Assembly (NCBI GenBank): GCA_016795545.1
Contig: JAEUGX010000020.1
Coordinates: forward strand, 1-64,000
Direction of reading: 5' to 3'
DNA from: Opitutaceae bacterium
GTDB lineage: Bacteria; Verrucomicrobiota; Verrucomicrobiia; Opitutales; Opitutaceae
DNA: 64,000 bases
Both the position numbers and the translations under genes were made by a program. The notes below the pieces were generated by a model. That model was not told the DNA's origin, made no database searches, and saw only the letters and a list, made by a program, of their open reading frames with translations. Every line of letters starts with the position of its first letter. Position 1 is the stretch's first letter. This document shows, one piece after another, positions 34,923 to 45,723 of this stretch.

Positions 34923-35183
34923 TCACCCGGAGCGGCCCCCCGCGCAGCCGCCGGGAGGCGACGCGGGCCGGGCCGTCAGCTCGTCGGCGCCGCCCAGCCA
35001 GGCCAGGGCCTTCGCGTAACTGCGGCCGGCCAGAAAATGCTGCAGCTGCGGATGCATCGATGCCCCATGCTGCTCCAGCAGCGCGTCGAGCTCCCGCAGC
35101 GCGGAGGACACCGCCGGGCCATCAGAATTCTTTATTCCCGTATGCAGCTGGATAAGGACCGCTTTGATCTTGGCATCGGACAT
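34923..35183 (-). CDS. Small helical protein of unknown function
   Basis: 86 residues, mostly alpha-helical (KIKAVLIQLHTGIKNSDGP, SALRELDALLEQHGASMHPQL), with a glycine/proline-rich tail. The opening looks like a TPR-less helical hairpin. I know no function; it is probably conserved within the lineage. It is transcribed away from sucA across an AT-rich 180-base promoter region and lies 54 bases upstream of the SUI1 gene. Confidence 0.65.
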   Translation of the reverse strand: MSDAKIKAVLIQLHTGIKNSDGPAVSSALRELDALLEQHGASMHPQLQHFLAGRSYAKALAWLGGADELTARPASPPGGCAGGRSG

Positions 35184-35363
35184 ATTTGAAAGCGCAAATT
35201 AAGCTAAATTAATGGCCGATTCGGCCGCGCATGATTCCGGTTTCATCAAACCCGAGGAGGCCTGAATCCACTTGTATCTCCAGTTGCCGAATGCTCCCAT
35301 TTACCTTCCGTAATTAGTATTACTGTCAATTATAGGCAAGCCGTCTTCCCTACCCCCTTCTCC

Positions 35364-38129
35364 ATGACACCCGTCACCCTCTCCGAAAGCGCCAACGCGG
35401 CGTTGATTGAGGAATATCACCAGCGCTGGCTGGACAATCCCGATTCCGTCGATCCGACATGGCGGGCCTTCTTCCAGGGATTCACGCTCGCCGGCGGGAG
35501 CCGGCCGGGCGCGGCCGCGCCGCTCGGCGGGGTCAGCATTGTCGACAGCCTCAAGCAGGCGCGCGTGCACTACCTGATCAACGCCTACCGGGCGATCGGC
35601 CACACCCAGTCGCATCTGGACCCGCTGAGCGGTCCGCCAGCCCCGCAGCCCAAGCTCGAACTCGGGCAGTTCGGCCTGGCGGAGGCCGACCTCGACACGG
35701 CCTTCGACATCGGCACCTACCTGGGCGGCGGCCAGATGAAGCTGCGCGACATCATCGCCTCGCTGCGCCAGACCTACTGCGGCCACGTGGGCGTCGAATA
35801 CGTCCACATCCAGGACACCGACTGCCGCCGCTGGCTGCAGGAGCGCATCGAGTCGACCCGCCTCAAGCCGAAGTTCACCAAGCCGCAGAAGGTCCGCATC
35901 CTACGCCGCGTGCACAAGGCGGAGCTCTTCGAGAAATTCCTGCACACGAAGTACGTCGGCCAGAAGCGCTTTTCGCTCGAGGGTGGCGAGACGATCATCG
36001 CGGCGCTCGACGCCGTCATTGATCACTGTCCCGCCCACGGGGTCGAGGAGATCGTCATGGGCATGGCGCACCGCGGCCGCCTGAACGTCCTGTGCAGCGT
36101 CATGCGCAAGTCGTTCGACCAGCTGTTCGAGCAGTTCTCGGAAAACTACATCCCGGACACCGTCGCCGGCGACGGCGACGTGAAGTACCACCTCGGCTAC
36201 GAGTCCGTGCTCACCACCACCTCCGGCAAGAAGGTCGAGGTCCGCCTCGCTGCCAACCCCTCGCACCTCGAGATCGTCAACCCCGTGGTCGAGGGCAAGG
36301 CCCGTGCCCGGCAGCGGATCCGCGGCGACGCCAAGGAGCGCCGGGTCGTCATGCCGCTGCTGATCCACGGCGACGCCGCCGTGGCCGGCCAAGGCATCGT
36401 GGCCGAGACGCTGCAGTTCTCGCAGCTGCCCGGCTACCGCACCGGCGGCACGGTCCACTTCGTCATCAACAACCAGGTCGGCTTCACCACCGACCCGGCC
36501 GACGGCCGCTCGACCCGCTACTGCACCGACATCGCCAAGATGATCGAGGCGCCCATCTTCCACGTGAACGGCGACGACCCGGAGGCCGTCTGCATGGTGG
36601 CGCAGCTGGCGGTCGAGTTCCGCGTGCAGTTCAAGCGCGACGTGTTCATCGACATGTACTGCTACCGGAAGCACGGGCACAACGAGACCGACGAGCCGTC
36701 GTTCACGCAGCCGATGCTCTACCGCAAGATCGCCGCGCACCCGCACGTATCCGCGCTCTACACCCGGCAGCTGGTCGAGGCCGGCTCGATCACGCCCGCC
36801 GAGGGCGAGGCCATCAAGGCCGAGTATTCCGCCGCGCTCGACGAAAACCTCGCCAAGGCGCGCGCCCGCGAGGCCGCCAAGGCCGAGAAGCGCCGCGCGG
36901 CCGCCGAGGCCTCCGCCACCGCCGCCTTCAAGGGCTCGACCGCCGTCTTCCAGCCCGCCTACCACCACACGCCCGTCACCACCGCCGTGTCCGCCGCGGT
37001 GATCGACCAGGTCGTCCGGGGCCTGACGACCGTACCCCCCGACTTCAAGCCGCACTCCAAGATCCGGCGCTTCATCGACGGCCGGAGCGAGGCCCACAAG
37101 CGCGGCGGTCCCTACGACTGGGGCATGGGCGAGGCGCTGGCCTTCGGCACGCTCCTCCTCGAGGGCACCCCGGTGCGGCTCAGCGGCCAGGACTGCGAGC
37201 GCGGCACCTTCACCCACCGCCACGCGGTGTTCAACGACACCGAGACCGGCGCGAAGTACACCGCCCTGAACCACCTCGCCGAGAAGCAGGCGCGCTTCTG
37301 CGTCTACAACTCGCTGCTGTCCGAGGCGGCCGTGCTCGGCTTCGACTACGGCTACTCCCTCGATTACCCCGAGATGCTCTGCATCTGGGAAGCGCAGTTC
37401 GGCGACTTCGTCAACGGCGCCCAGGTCGTGATCGACCAGTTCATCGCGAGCGGCGAATCCAAGTGGCAGCGCACCAGCGGCATCACGCTGCTGCTGCCCC
37501 ACGGCTACGAAGGCCAGGGCCCCGAGCACTCCTCCGCCCGGCTCGAGCGCTTCCTCCAGTCCTGCGCCGAGCACAACATCCAGGTGGCCAACCTCACCAC
37601 CCCGGCCCAGCTCTTCCACGCGCTCCGCCGGCAGATGAAGCGCGACTTCAAGAAGCCGCTCGTCATCATGTCGCCGAAATCCCTCCTGCGCCACCCGGCC
37701 GCCGTGTCGCGCCTCGAGGATTTCACCCAGGGCTCGTTCCAGGAGATCCTCCCCGACCCCACCGCCGGCAAGCGAACCGAGCGCATCATCCTCTGCTCCG
37801 GCAAGGTCTACTACGACCTGGTCGACTACCGCGAGAAACACCCGGCCGAGCACACCGCCATCCTCCGGATCGAGCAGCTTTACCCGCTGCACCGCGACCG
37901 CCTGGCCGAGATCGCCGACGGCTTCGGCCGCGACGCCCGGCTCGTCTGGTGCCAGGAGGAACCCCAGAACATGGGCGCCTGGTCCTACGTCGCGCCGCAG
38001 CTGGAGGAGATCTTCGGCCGCAAGGCCGCCTACGCCGGACGCGACGCGGCCGCGTCGCCGGCAGTCGGCCTGCTCGCCCTCCACCGGCTGCAGCTCGCCT
38101 CGTTCCTGCAGAAGGCATTCACCCTTTAA
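35364..38129 (+). CDS. sucA: 2-oxoglutarate dehydrogenase E1 component
   Basis: 921 residues (E. coli 933). The N-terminal docking segment [21 protein letters not shown] is typical of OdhA/SucA. The thiamine-diphosphate part includes [31 protein letters not shown] and [18 protein letters not shown]. The C-terminal transketolase part has [13 protein letters not shown] and [14 protein letters not shown]. It decarboxylates 2-oxoglutarate and passes succinyl to E2. It heads sucA-sucB-lpd, transcribed from an AT-rich region that also serves the small gene on the left. Confidence 0.97.
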   Translation: MTPVTLSESANAALIEEYHQRWLDNPDSVDPTWRAFFQGFTLAGGSRPGAAAPLGGVSIVDSLKQARVHYLINAYRAIGHTQSHLDPLSGPPAPQPKLELGQFGLAEADLDTAFDIGTYLGGGQMKLRDIIASLRQTYCGHVGVEYVHIQDTDCRRWLQERIESTRLKPKFTKPQKVRILRRVHKAELFEKFLHTKYVGQKRFSLEGGETIIAALDAVIDHCPAHGVEEIVMGMAHRGRLNVLCSVMRKSFDQLFEQFSENYIPDTVAGDGDVKYHLGYESVLTTTSGKKVEVRLAANPSHLEIVNPVVEGKARARQRIRGDAKERRVVMPLLIHGDAAVAGQGIVAETLQFSQLPGYRTGGTVHFVINNQVGFTTDPADGRSTRYCTDIAKMIEAPIFHVNGDDPEAVCMVAQLAVEFRVQFKRDVFIDMYCYRKHGHNETDEPSFTQPMLYRKIAAHPHVSALYTRQLVEAGSITPAEGEAIKAEYSAALDENLAKARAREAAKAEKRRAAAEASATAAFKGSTAVFQPAYHHTPVTTAVSAAVIDQVVRGLTTVPPDFKPHSKIRRFIDGRSEAHKRGGPYDWGMGEALAFGTLLLEGTPVRLSGQDCERGTFTHRHAVFNDTETGAKYTALNHLAEKQARFCVYNSLLSEAAVLGFDYGYSLDYPEMLCIWEAQFGDFVNGAQVVIDQFIASGESKWQRTSGITLLLPHGYEGQGPEHSSARLERFLQSCAEHNIQVANLTTPAQLFHALRRQMKRDFKKPLVIMSPKSLLRHPAAVSRLEDFTQGSFQEILPDPTAGKRTERIILCSGKVYYDLVDYREKHPAEHTAILRIEQLYPLHRDRLAEIADGFGRDARLVWCQEEPQNMGAWSYVAPQLEEIFGRKAAYAGRDAAASPAVGLLALHRLQLASFLQKAFTL

Positions 38130-38176
38130 TCCCCCCCGGGCTTCCCGTCCGGCCAACCCCTCCGTACTTTTCCGTC

Positions 38177-39364
38177 ATGGCTATTGAAGTCAAAATTCCT
38201 CCGATGGGCGAATCGATCACCTCCGGCGTGCTCGCCAAGTGGCATGTCCAGGACGGCGACCTGGTCGCCAAGGATCAGCCGCTCTTCGAGCTCGAAACCG
38301 ACAAGATCACCTCCGAGGGCACCGCCGAGTCCGCCGGGCGCATCTCCCTGAAGGTCGCCGCCGGCACCGAGGTCAAGATCGGCGAGGTGGTCGCCGCCAT
38401 CGACGAGACCGCGCTGGCCGCCGCCGCGCCGGCGGCCCCGGTGGCCGCGACGGCCCCGCTCGCTTCCGCCCACGCCGAATCGCCCGCGGTCCGCCGCCTC
38501 GCGGCGGAGACCGGCGTCGATCCGGCCGGAGTCGCCGGATCCGGCAAGGCCGGACGCGTCACCAAGGGCGACATGCTCGCCGCCGCCGAGGCCAGGCCCG
38601 CCGCGCCGGCGGCTCCGGCCACGCCGGCCCCGGCCGCCCCGGCGGTCGGAGCGGCGCCGCGCGCGGAACGCCAGACCCGGACGAAGATGACCAAGCTCCG
38701 GCAGACCATCGCCAGCCGGCTCGTCCACGCCCAGCACGAGGCCGCGATGCTCACCACCTTCAACGAGTGCGACATGTCGGCGGTGATGGCGCTCCGCGCC
38801 CGGTATCAGGACGATTTCGTGAAGAAGCACGGCGTGAAGCTCGGCTTCATGTCCTTCTTCACCAAGGCCGTCGTCCACGCGCTGCGCGAGGTCCCCGGCG
38901 TCAATGCCCGCATCGACGGCGACACCGTCGTGCAAAACCACTACTACGACATCAGCATGGCGGTCTCGACCGACAAGGGTCTTATGGTCCCGGTCATCCG
39001 CGAGTGCGACCGGCTGGGCATGGCCGAGATCGAGAAGGCCATCGCCGAGGCCGCCAAGAAGGCGCGCGAGGGCCGCATCGCCCTCACCGACCTCGAAGGC
39101 GGCGTGTTCACCATCACCAACGGCGGCATCTTCGGGTCGATGCTGTCGACGCCGATCCTCAACGCGCCGCAAAGCGCCATCCTCGGGCTGCACGCGATCA
39201 ACGAGCGGCCCGTCGCGGTCAACGGGCAGGTCGTCATCCGTCCCATGATGTACCTCGCGCTCAGCTACGACCACCGCCTGGTCGACGGCCGCGAGGCCGT
39301 CACCTTCCTCGTCAAGGTCAAGCAGGCCATCGAGGATCCCGCCCGCCTGCTCATCGGGGCGTGA
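38177..39364 (+). CDS. sucB: 2-oxoglutarate dehydrogenase E2 (dihydrolipoyl succinyltransferase)
   Basis: 395 residues from ATG 38177. The lipoyl domain spans 1-80 with the lipoylated lysine in ETDKIT. An alanine/proline hinge leads to a peripheral-subunit-binding domain ([29 protein letters not shown]) and a second A/P linker. The catalytic domain has FITNGG-like [13 protein letters not shown], and the active site HxxxDG in YDHRLVDG. It transfers succinyl to CoA and forms the core of the complex. It lies between sucA (47 bases) and lpd (66 bases). Confidence 0.97.
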   Translation: MAIEVKIPPMGESITSGVLAKWHVQDGDLVAKDQPLFELETDKITSEGTAESAGRISLKVAAGTEVKIGEVVAAIDETALAAAAPAAPVAATAPLASAHAESPAVRRLAAETGVDPAGVAGSGKAGRVTKGDMLAAAEARPAAPAAPATPAPAAPAVGAAPRAERQTRTKMTKLRQTIASRLVHAQHEAAMLTTFNECDMSAVMALRARYQDDFVKKHGVKLGFMSFFTKAVVHALREVPGVNARIDGDTVVQNHYYDISMAVSTDKGLMVPVIRECDRLGMAEIEKAIAEAAKKAREGRIALTDLEGGVFTITNGGIFGSMLSTPILNAPQSAILGLHAINERPVAVNGQVVIRPMMYLALSYDHRLVDGREAVTFLVKVKQAIEDPARLLIGA

Positions 39365-39430
39365 CACCCCGCCGCCGCGCGTAATCCGGGGGCCCGGCCC
39401 TCGCCGCTCCCCTACTCCGCCACTTTCTTC

Positions 39431-40816
<1,386 letters not shown>

Positions 40817-40849
40817 CGCCCGGCCGCGCCAGCCCTGACGGTTCCGACC

Positions 40850-41734
40850 GTGGCCCGGCTCTCCCCCCATGCCCGCGGGCTGGCGCTGATGCTGGCGTCC
40901 GCGGCCGGCTTCACCGCCAACGTGCTCCTGATCCGCGCGCTCGGCCGGCTCGAGACGGTCAACGTCTGGCTGATCACCTGCGCCCGCGGAATCATGGGCC
41001 TGACGCTCATCCTGCTGTTCTTCCGCCGCGAGTTCGAGCCCGGCCACCTCTTCACCCGGCGCAAGCTGCTCGAACGCGGCCTCATCGGCGGCTGGAGCAT
41101 CTTCGCCTACTACCAGACGGTCGTGCATCTTGGCGCGGGCCGGGCGACCTTCATCAACAACACGTACGTGATCTGGGCCGCGCTCCTCGCCGCCTGGCTG
41201 CTGGGCGAGAAGCTGCGCCCGGCCATCGTGCTCGGCGGCGTCGCCGCACTCGCGGGGCTCGCGCTCCTGACCAATGTCTTCGCGGCCGGAGCCGGGCCCG
41301 GCCCCTACGACCTGCTCGGCATCGTCTGCGCCGTCGCGGCGGCCTACGTCGTCGTCACCATCCGCCAGCTCCACGCGACCGAACACACCTCGACCATCTT
41401 CGCCGCCCAGTGCGTCTTTGCCCTGCTGATCTGCGGCGTCCCCGCCGTCCTGCACTTCCAGCCGCTTTCCGCCGGCGCCTGGGTGCTCATGCTGCTCGCG
41501 GGGGTCTTCGCCGGGGCGGGACAGCTGACCATGACGCGTGCCTTCCGCGACCTGCCCGTCGTCGAGGGCTCGCTCCTGCAGATGCTGGTGCCGCTGGGCA
41601 TCGCCGCCGGCGGCGCCGTGTTCTTCGCGGAACGCTTCACCCGCACCGAGCTCATCGGGGCCGGACTCATCTTCGCCGGCACCGCCGCCACGGCCTGGCG
41701 CGCCCCGAAGGGCACGCCGCCGGGGGATGACTGA
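40850..41734 (+). CDS. EamA/DMT-family transporter
   Basis: 294 residues from a GTG. About ten hydrophobic helices in two EamA halves (first LALMLASAAGFTANVLLI..., second YDLLGIVCAVAAAYVVVTI...). TFINNTYVIWAALLAAWLLGEKL and EGSLLQMLVPLGIAAGGAVFFAERF are the paired 'P..a.l.....gE' signature segments. Members export metabolites, amino acids or nucleotide sugars; the substrate is not evident. It starts 33 bases after lpdA and may be read through from that operon. Confidence 0.88.
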   Translation: MARLSPHARGLALMLASAAGFTANVLLIRALGRLETVNVWLITCARGIMGLTLILLFFRREFEPGHLFTRRKLLERGLIGGWSIFAYYQTVVHLGAGRATFINNTYVIWAALLAAWLLGEKLRPAIVLGGVAALAGLALLTNVFAAGAGPGPYDLLGIVCAVAAAYVVVTIRQLHATEHTSTIFAAQCVFALLICGVPAVLHFQPLSAGAWVLMLLAGVFAGAGQLTMTRAFRDLPVVEGSLLQMLVPLGIAAGGAVFFAERFTRTELIGAGLIFAGTAATAWRAPKGTPPGDD

Positions 41735-41780
41735 CTCCAGGCTTGCTCCCGCCGGCCCTTGCCCTCCCGTTTGCTCCCGC

Positions 41781-42473
41781 ATGGCCAAGAAACTGATCCT
41801 CTGGGATATTGACGGCACCCTGATCGTTTCGCACGGCGCGGGCGTCCGCGCCATGGAACGGGCGTTCACCCGGCATTTCGGACGACCGGCCGACCTGGGA
41901 GCGATCGACTGGGCCGGACGCACCGACACGTGGCTGAGCGGCGAAATCCTCCGGGAGCACGGCATCGAGCCCACCCCCGAGAACTGCCAGGCCTACCTCG
42001 GGGCTTATCTCGCGCTCCTGCCGGACGAGTTGCGGACCGGACCGCAGGGGCAGCTGCTGCCCGGCGTCCTCGAGCTGCTGGAAACCCTCCATCAGCGCGC
42101 GGACGTGGCCCAGGGCCTCCTCACCGGCAACCTGCGGCGCGGCGCCGAATTCAAGCTCACCCACTACCGCGTGTGGCACTATTTCGAGTTCGGCGCTTAT
42201 GCGGACGACAGTCCGCGGCGCAACGACCTCGGACCGCACGCGGTGCGCCGGGCCCGCGAACGCCACGCCGCCGACTTTGCGCCCGACCGGACCTTCATCA
42301 TCGGCGACACGCCGCACGACATCGCATGCGGCAAGGTCATCGGCGCCCGCACCATCGCCGTGGCCACCGGAAAATACTCCCGCGCCGAGCTCGCAGCGCA
42401 CCACCCCACCGCGGTCTTCGAGAATTTCGCGGATCCGGCCGCCTTCCTGCGCGTGCTCGACGCCGCCGGCTGA
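41781..42473 (+). CDS. HAD-superfamily phosphatase (phosphoglycolate phosphatase-like)
   Basis: 230 residues from ATG 41781. Motif I is LWDIDGTLI (both catalytic aspartates), motif II is in GLLTGNLR, and motif IV is FIIGDTPHDI. A helical cap lies between residues 17 and 85. The layout fits beta-phosphoglucomutase/Gph-like members of subfamily IA. The substrate is unknown; phosphoglycolate is a guess. It follows the EamA gene by 46 bases and converges with the lipoprotein gene. Confidence 0.87.
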   Translation: MAKKLILWDIDGTLIVSHGAGVRAMERAFTRHFGRPADLGAIDWAGRTDTWLSGEILREHGIEPTPENCQAYLGAYLALLPDELRTGPQGQLLPGVLELLETLHQRADVAQGLLTGNLRRGAEFKLTHYRVWHYFEFGAYADDSPRRNDLGPHAVRRARERHAADFAPDRTFIIGDTPHDIACGKVIGARTIAVATGKYSRAELAAHHPTAVFENFADPAAFLRVLDAAG

Positions 42474-42495
42474 GGCCGGGCGCGGCCGCGGCCGT

Positions 42496-42930
42496 TCAAT
42501 TCCGGTTGCTCACGTGCTCGACCCCGGCCACGGCGCCCTCGCGGAACTCCACCCGCATCACCTCGTCCGGGTCGTAGCGCGAGCTGCCCGTGGTGATGCC
42601 GACGCCGCCGCTCACGCCCGAGTGGCCGCCGTAGCTGCCGACCCCGAAGCCGAAGCTGAAGCTCGGGCTGCTCTTGGTGTAAACCCAGACCACCGAATTT
42701 CCCTCCGCCGTGCTGCGCGTGAACGTCCGCGCCGGGTTGCCCAGGGCGAGCCGCACCATCGGCTCCGTAAACCCGACCTCCACCTGCCCGGCACGCACCT
42801 TGGCCTGCACCTCGGCCGGAAACTGGTCGAAGATCGCCCGATTTTGCTCGATGCGCGACTGGGGCGTGGTGGCGCATCCCGCCAGGAGGGAGGCGCAAAC
42901 GACAAGACCGGACAGAAGGTGGCGTTTCAT
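42496..42930 (-). CDS. Outer-membrane lipoprotein with BamE/SmpA-like pattern
   Basis: 144 residues with lipobox LAGC (cysteine 19). Residues 35-90 read VQAKVRAGQVEVGFTEPMVRLALGNP and VVWVY, a pattern close to the BamE-like fold (G.v..G.t...V...lG.P...W.Y). A glycine/serine-rich tract follows (FGFGVGSYGGHSGVSGGVG), then FREGAVAGVEH. The protein may help outer-membrane assembly, but it is longer and more glycine-rich than BamE, so this is tentative. Confidence 0.75.
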   Translation of the reverse strand: MKRHLLSGLVVCASLLAGCATTPQSRIEQNRAIFDQFPAEVQAKVRAGQVEVGFTEPMVRLALGNPARTFTRSTAEGNSVVWVYTKSSPSFSFGFGVGSYGGHSGVSGGVGITTGSSRYDPDEVMRVEFREGAVAGVEHVSNRN

Positions 42931-43067
42931 GGGCGAAAGGGGGCTGCGACCGCTAGCGTGACCGGGACTCCGACAGGCGCAACCGTCTTTGGTTCGGAAC
43001 CCACTGCCCGCCGCGGCGCTTTTTCGCTCGCCTGCCTTTCCCGCCAAAGCGAAGAATCCTCCCCTCC

Positions 43068-43508
43068 ATGAAGCAGTTCACGATCGCCATCGGCTCGGAC
43101 CATGCCGGCTACGCCTACAAGGAGAAGATCAAGGCCATGCTCCTCGCCGCCGGACACACCGTGCGCGACTTCGGCACCCATTCCGACGCGCCCTGCGACT
43201 ACCCCGACTTCATCCGCCCCGTCGCGCAGGCCGTCGCCCGCGGCGATGTCGAACGCGGCATCGTGCTCGGCGGCTCCGGCAACGGCGAAGCCATCGTCGC
43301 CAACCGGATAAAGGGTGTCCGCTGCGGGCTGTGCTGGAACGAACAAGTCGCCGTCTGGAATCGCTCCCACAACGACGGCAACTGCCTCTCCCTCGGACAA
43401 CGCACCCTCAGCGAAGGGGAGGCCCTCAAGATCGTCCAAGTCTGGCTCGATACCCCCTTCGAGGGCGGCAGACATTTGGGTCGAATTAACAAAATCGATC
43501 AAGGTTAA
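43068..43508 (+). CDS. rpiB: RpiB/LacAB-family sugar-phosphate isomerase
   Basis: 146 residues. IGSDHAGYAYKEKIKA and GTHSDAPCDYPDF match RpiB. The active-site loop is GGSGNGEAIVANR, so glutamate replaces the general-base cysteine of the E. coli enzyme, as in the actinobacterial RpiB type. SHNDGNCLSLG gives the conserved H-N-D. It should interconvert ribose- and ribulose-5-phosphate. The C-terminus is adjacent to the AT-rich promoter of the MarR cassette. Confidence 0.9.
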   Translation: MKQFTIAIGSDHAGYAYKEKIKAMLLAAGHTVRDFGTHSDAPCDYPDFIRPVAQAVARGDVERGIVLGGSGNGEAIVANRIKGVRCGLCWNEQVAVWNRSHNDGNCLSLGQRTLSEGEALKIVQVWLDTPFEGGRHLGRINKIDQG

Positions 43509-43532
43509 CGATTTATGACCAATTCATTTTTT

Positions 43533-43564
43533 GCTATTATTAATTTGACATCATAGCATATAGC
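43533..43564 (+). promoter_or_regulatory. Putative promoter/operator of the MarR cassette
   Basis: The 70 bases before the MarR gene are very AT-rich. They contain a TTGACA (43545-43550) and an inverted repeat GCTAT...ATAGC (43533-43537 with 43553-43557, and a second ATAGC at 43560-43564). A MarR protein usually represses its own promoter at such a palindrome. No good -10 with standard spacing was found. Confidence 0.4.
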
Positions 43565-43579
43565 ATCAAAGTGTCCGCC

Positions 43580-44023
43580 ATGGGAACAAGACACCGCGGA
43601 CCGATCGAAGAGATCAACGCCCTGAACGCCTTTATCAAGCTTCAGCGGGCGGCGGAATCGGTGTCGGCCCGGGTTCATGGCGCCCTTCCCTCAGGTCTCA
43701 CCGTCACCCAGTTCGGCGTCCTTGAAACCCTCCATCATGTCGGTCCCCTCTGCCAGAGCGAACTCGCGGACAAGCTGCTCAAGAGCGGCGGCAACCTGAC
43801 CCTGGTCGTGGACAATCTCGAGAAGGCCGGCTACGTGCTGCGGGAACGCGATCCCGCCGACCGCCGCTTCGTGGTCGTCAAACTCACCCCCCGCGGCGAG
43901 GCATTCATCACCAGCCTTTTCCCCAAGATCGTAACCAACGTAACCCGTGAAATGAGCGTGCTTTCCTCAACGGAACTCGCTGACTTTGGCCGCCTTTGCA
44001 AAAAGATCGGCCTCCAGTCCTGA
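43580..44023 (+). CDS. MarR-family transcriptional regulator (MhqR-like)
   Basis: 147 residues from ATG 43580 (a GTG at 43571 is also possible). The winged helix-turn-helix is clear: TVTQFGVLETLHHVGPLCQSEL, LLKSGGNLTLVVDNLEKAGYV and the wing RDPADRRFVVVKLTPRG. No conserved cysteine that would sense quinones by oxidation is obvious. The next two genes encode a ring-cleaving-type dioxygenase and an MhqD-like hydrolase, as in MhqR regulons of Bacillus, which respond to methylhydroquinone and catechol. Confidence 0.9.
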   Translation: MGTRHRGPIEEINALNAFIKLQRAAESVSARVHGALPSGLTVTQFGVLETLHHVGPLCQSELADKLLKSGGNLTLVVDNLEKAGYVLRERDPADRRFVVVKLTPRGEAFITSLFPKIVTNVTREMSVLSSTELADFGRLCKKIGLQS

Positions 44024-44058
44024 TTTTTTCTCCAAATACTTTAACATCAAATCACATC

Positions 44059-44997
44059 ATGAAAAACACCATCCATGGTCTCCACCACATAACGGCCATT
44101 TCCTCGGACGTGCACCGCAACCTGGAATTTTATTCGCAGGTCCTCGGCCTGCGTTTCGTAAAGAAGTCCGTCAACCAGGACGATCCGGGCACCTACCATC
44201 TCTACTACGGGGACTACGCCGGCTCTCCCGGGACCATCATGACCTTCTTTCCCTGGGTGGGCCTGCACCGGGGGCGTCCGGGCACCGGCCAAGCCTATGC
44301 GACGGGTTTCGCGGTTGCCGCGGGGGCGCTTCAGTTCTGGCAGAAGCGGCTCGCGGAAAGGAACATCCAGACCTTTGCGGTGGAGGCCCGTTTCAACGAC
44401 GAGGTTCTCCCCTTTCTCGATCCCGACGGCCTGCGGCTCGAGCTGGTGGCCAGCGCCGAGACCGACACCCGCGCGCCGGCTCCCGCCCGGGACATCCCGG
44501 CGGAGTTCGCCATCCGCGGCTTCCATGGCACCACCCTGGCGCTGATCGACTCCGGCGCGACGGCCGCGCTGCTGACCGCGACGATGGGCTATCGCCTCGT
44601 CGGGCAGGCGGGGCACCGCACGCGGTACGTGGCCGACACGCCGGGGCCGGGCAATTACGTCGACCTGCTGACCGACCCCGCCCTGCCGCGGGGTCTGAAC
44701 GGCGCGGGCACGATCCATCACGTCGCCTTCCGCGCGGCCGACGACCCGGCGCACGTGAACGCGCGCACCGCGCTGCTCGAGCGCGGCCTGCACGTGAGTC
44801 CTGTGATCGACCGCGCCTACTTCAAGTCGATCTACTACCGCGAGCCGGGCGGCGTGCTTTTCGAGATCGCCACCGACCAGCCGGGCTTCGCCATCGACGA
44901 GCCCGTCGAATCGCTCGGCACGCGCCTGTCGCTGCCGCCGCGCCTCGAACCGCACCGCGCGGAGATCGAGGCCGCGCTGCCGCGCCTCCATCACTGA
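44059..44997 (+). CDS. VOC/glyoxalase-fold ring-cleaving dioxygenase (MhqO/MhqA-like)
   Basis: 312 residues from ATG 44059. Two VOC modules: the first has GLHHITAISSDVHRNLEFY and LGLRFVKKSVNQDD, the second FHGTTLALIDSG and IHHVAFRAADD. Metal ligands are His in LHHIT, His in IHHVAF and Glu in GGVLFEIATD. The KSVNQDDPGTYHLYYGD segment is characteristic of the MhqO/MhqE/MhqA group, which degrades hydroquinones and catechols. It lies 35 bases after the MarR gene and before an MhqD-like hydrolase. Confidence 0.92.
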   Translation: MKNTIHGLHHITAISSDVHRNLEFYSQVLGLRFVKKSVNQDDPGTYHLYYGDYAGSPGTIMTFFPWVGLHRGRPGTGQAYATGFAVAAGALQFWQKRLAERNIQTFAVEARFNDEVLPFLDPDGLRLELVASAETDTRAPAPARDIPAEFAIRGFHGTTLALIDSGATAALLTATMGYRLVGQAGHRTRYVADTPGPGNYVDLLTDPALPRGLNGAGTIHHVAFRAADDPAHVNARTALLERGLHVSPVIDRAYFKSIYYREPGGVLFEIATDQPGFAIDEPVESLGTRLSLPPRLEPHRAEIEAALPRLHH

Positions 44998-45016
44998 CCC
45001 GCCACCCGCCTCCGTC

Positions 45017-45631
45017 ATGAAACTCACCTACCAGCATACCTACGAACCCGGCCGCGACTCGGCCGCTCCTCCCCTGCTGCTGCTGCACGGCACGGGGGGC
45101 GACGAGCACGACCTCCTCCCGCTCGGGCGCGAGCTGTCGCCGGGCTCCGCGCTGCTGAGCCCGCGCGGCGACGTCCTCGAGCACGGCCGGCCGCGCTTCT
45201 TCCGGCGCCTCGCCGAGGGCGTGTTCGACTACGCCGACGTGGAGCGCCGCACCCAGGCGCTGGCGGATTTCATCCGTGCCGCCGCCGGCCATTACGGCTT
45301 CGCCGCCGACCGGCTGCTGGCCGTCGGCTTCTCCAACGGGGCGAACATCGCCGCCTCGCTCCTGCTCCGGTGTCCGGACGCGCTGGCCGCCGCCGCGCTC
45401 CTGCGCCCGATGGTCGTGCTCCGGCCCGACCCGCTGCCCGACCTCGCCGGCAAGCGCGTGCTGATCGCCTCGGGCGACGCCGACCCGATCGTGCCGGCCG
45501 GACACCCGGAGGAACTCGCAGCCTTGTTCCGCCGGGCCGGCGCCACCGTGCGGCTGCAGACGCACCGCGCCGGACACGGTCTGGTGCCCGCCGACTTCGC
45601 GGTCGCACGGGAATTCGTCGACGGAGCCTGA
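45017..45631 (+). CDS. Alpha/beta hydrolase (MhqD-like carboxylesterase/phospholipase)
   Basis: 204 residues. The catalytic triad is visible: Ser in GFSNGANIA, Asp in SGDADPIVP and His in RAGHGL. LLLLHGTGGDEHDLLPLG and SPRGDVLEHGRPRFFRRLAEG match the MhqD/YodD group. In Bacillus, MhqD is co-regulated with MhqE/MhqO by MhqR. It starts 19 bases after the dioxygenase gene and completes the three-gene cassette. Confidence 0.92.
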   Translation: MKLTYQHTYEPGRDSAAPPLLLLHGTGGDEHDLLPLGRELSPGSALLSPRGDVLEHGRPRFFRRLAEGVFDYADVERRTQALADFIRAAAGHYGFAADRLLAVGFSNGANIAASLLLRCPDALAAAALLRPMVVLRPDPLPDLAGKRVLIASGDADPIVPAGHPEELAALFRRAGATVRLQTHRAGHGLVPADFAVAREFVDGA

Positions 45632-45723
45632 ACGCACCGCGATCTACTCTCTTCGGGGGAACATTTTTTCCGGCAGCGGTTTTTTCTGGAAGCCGCGTGA
45701 CCCGGACGCCAATCCTTGGCTCG

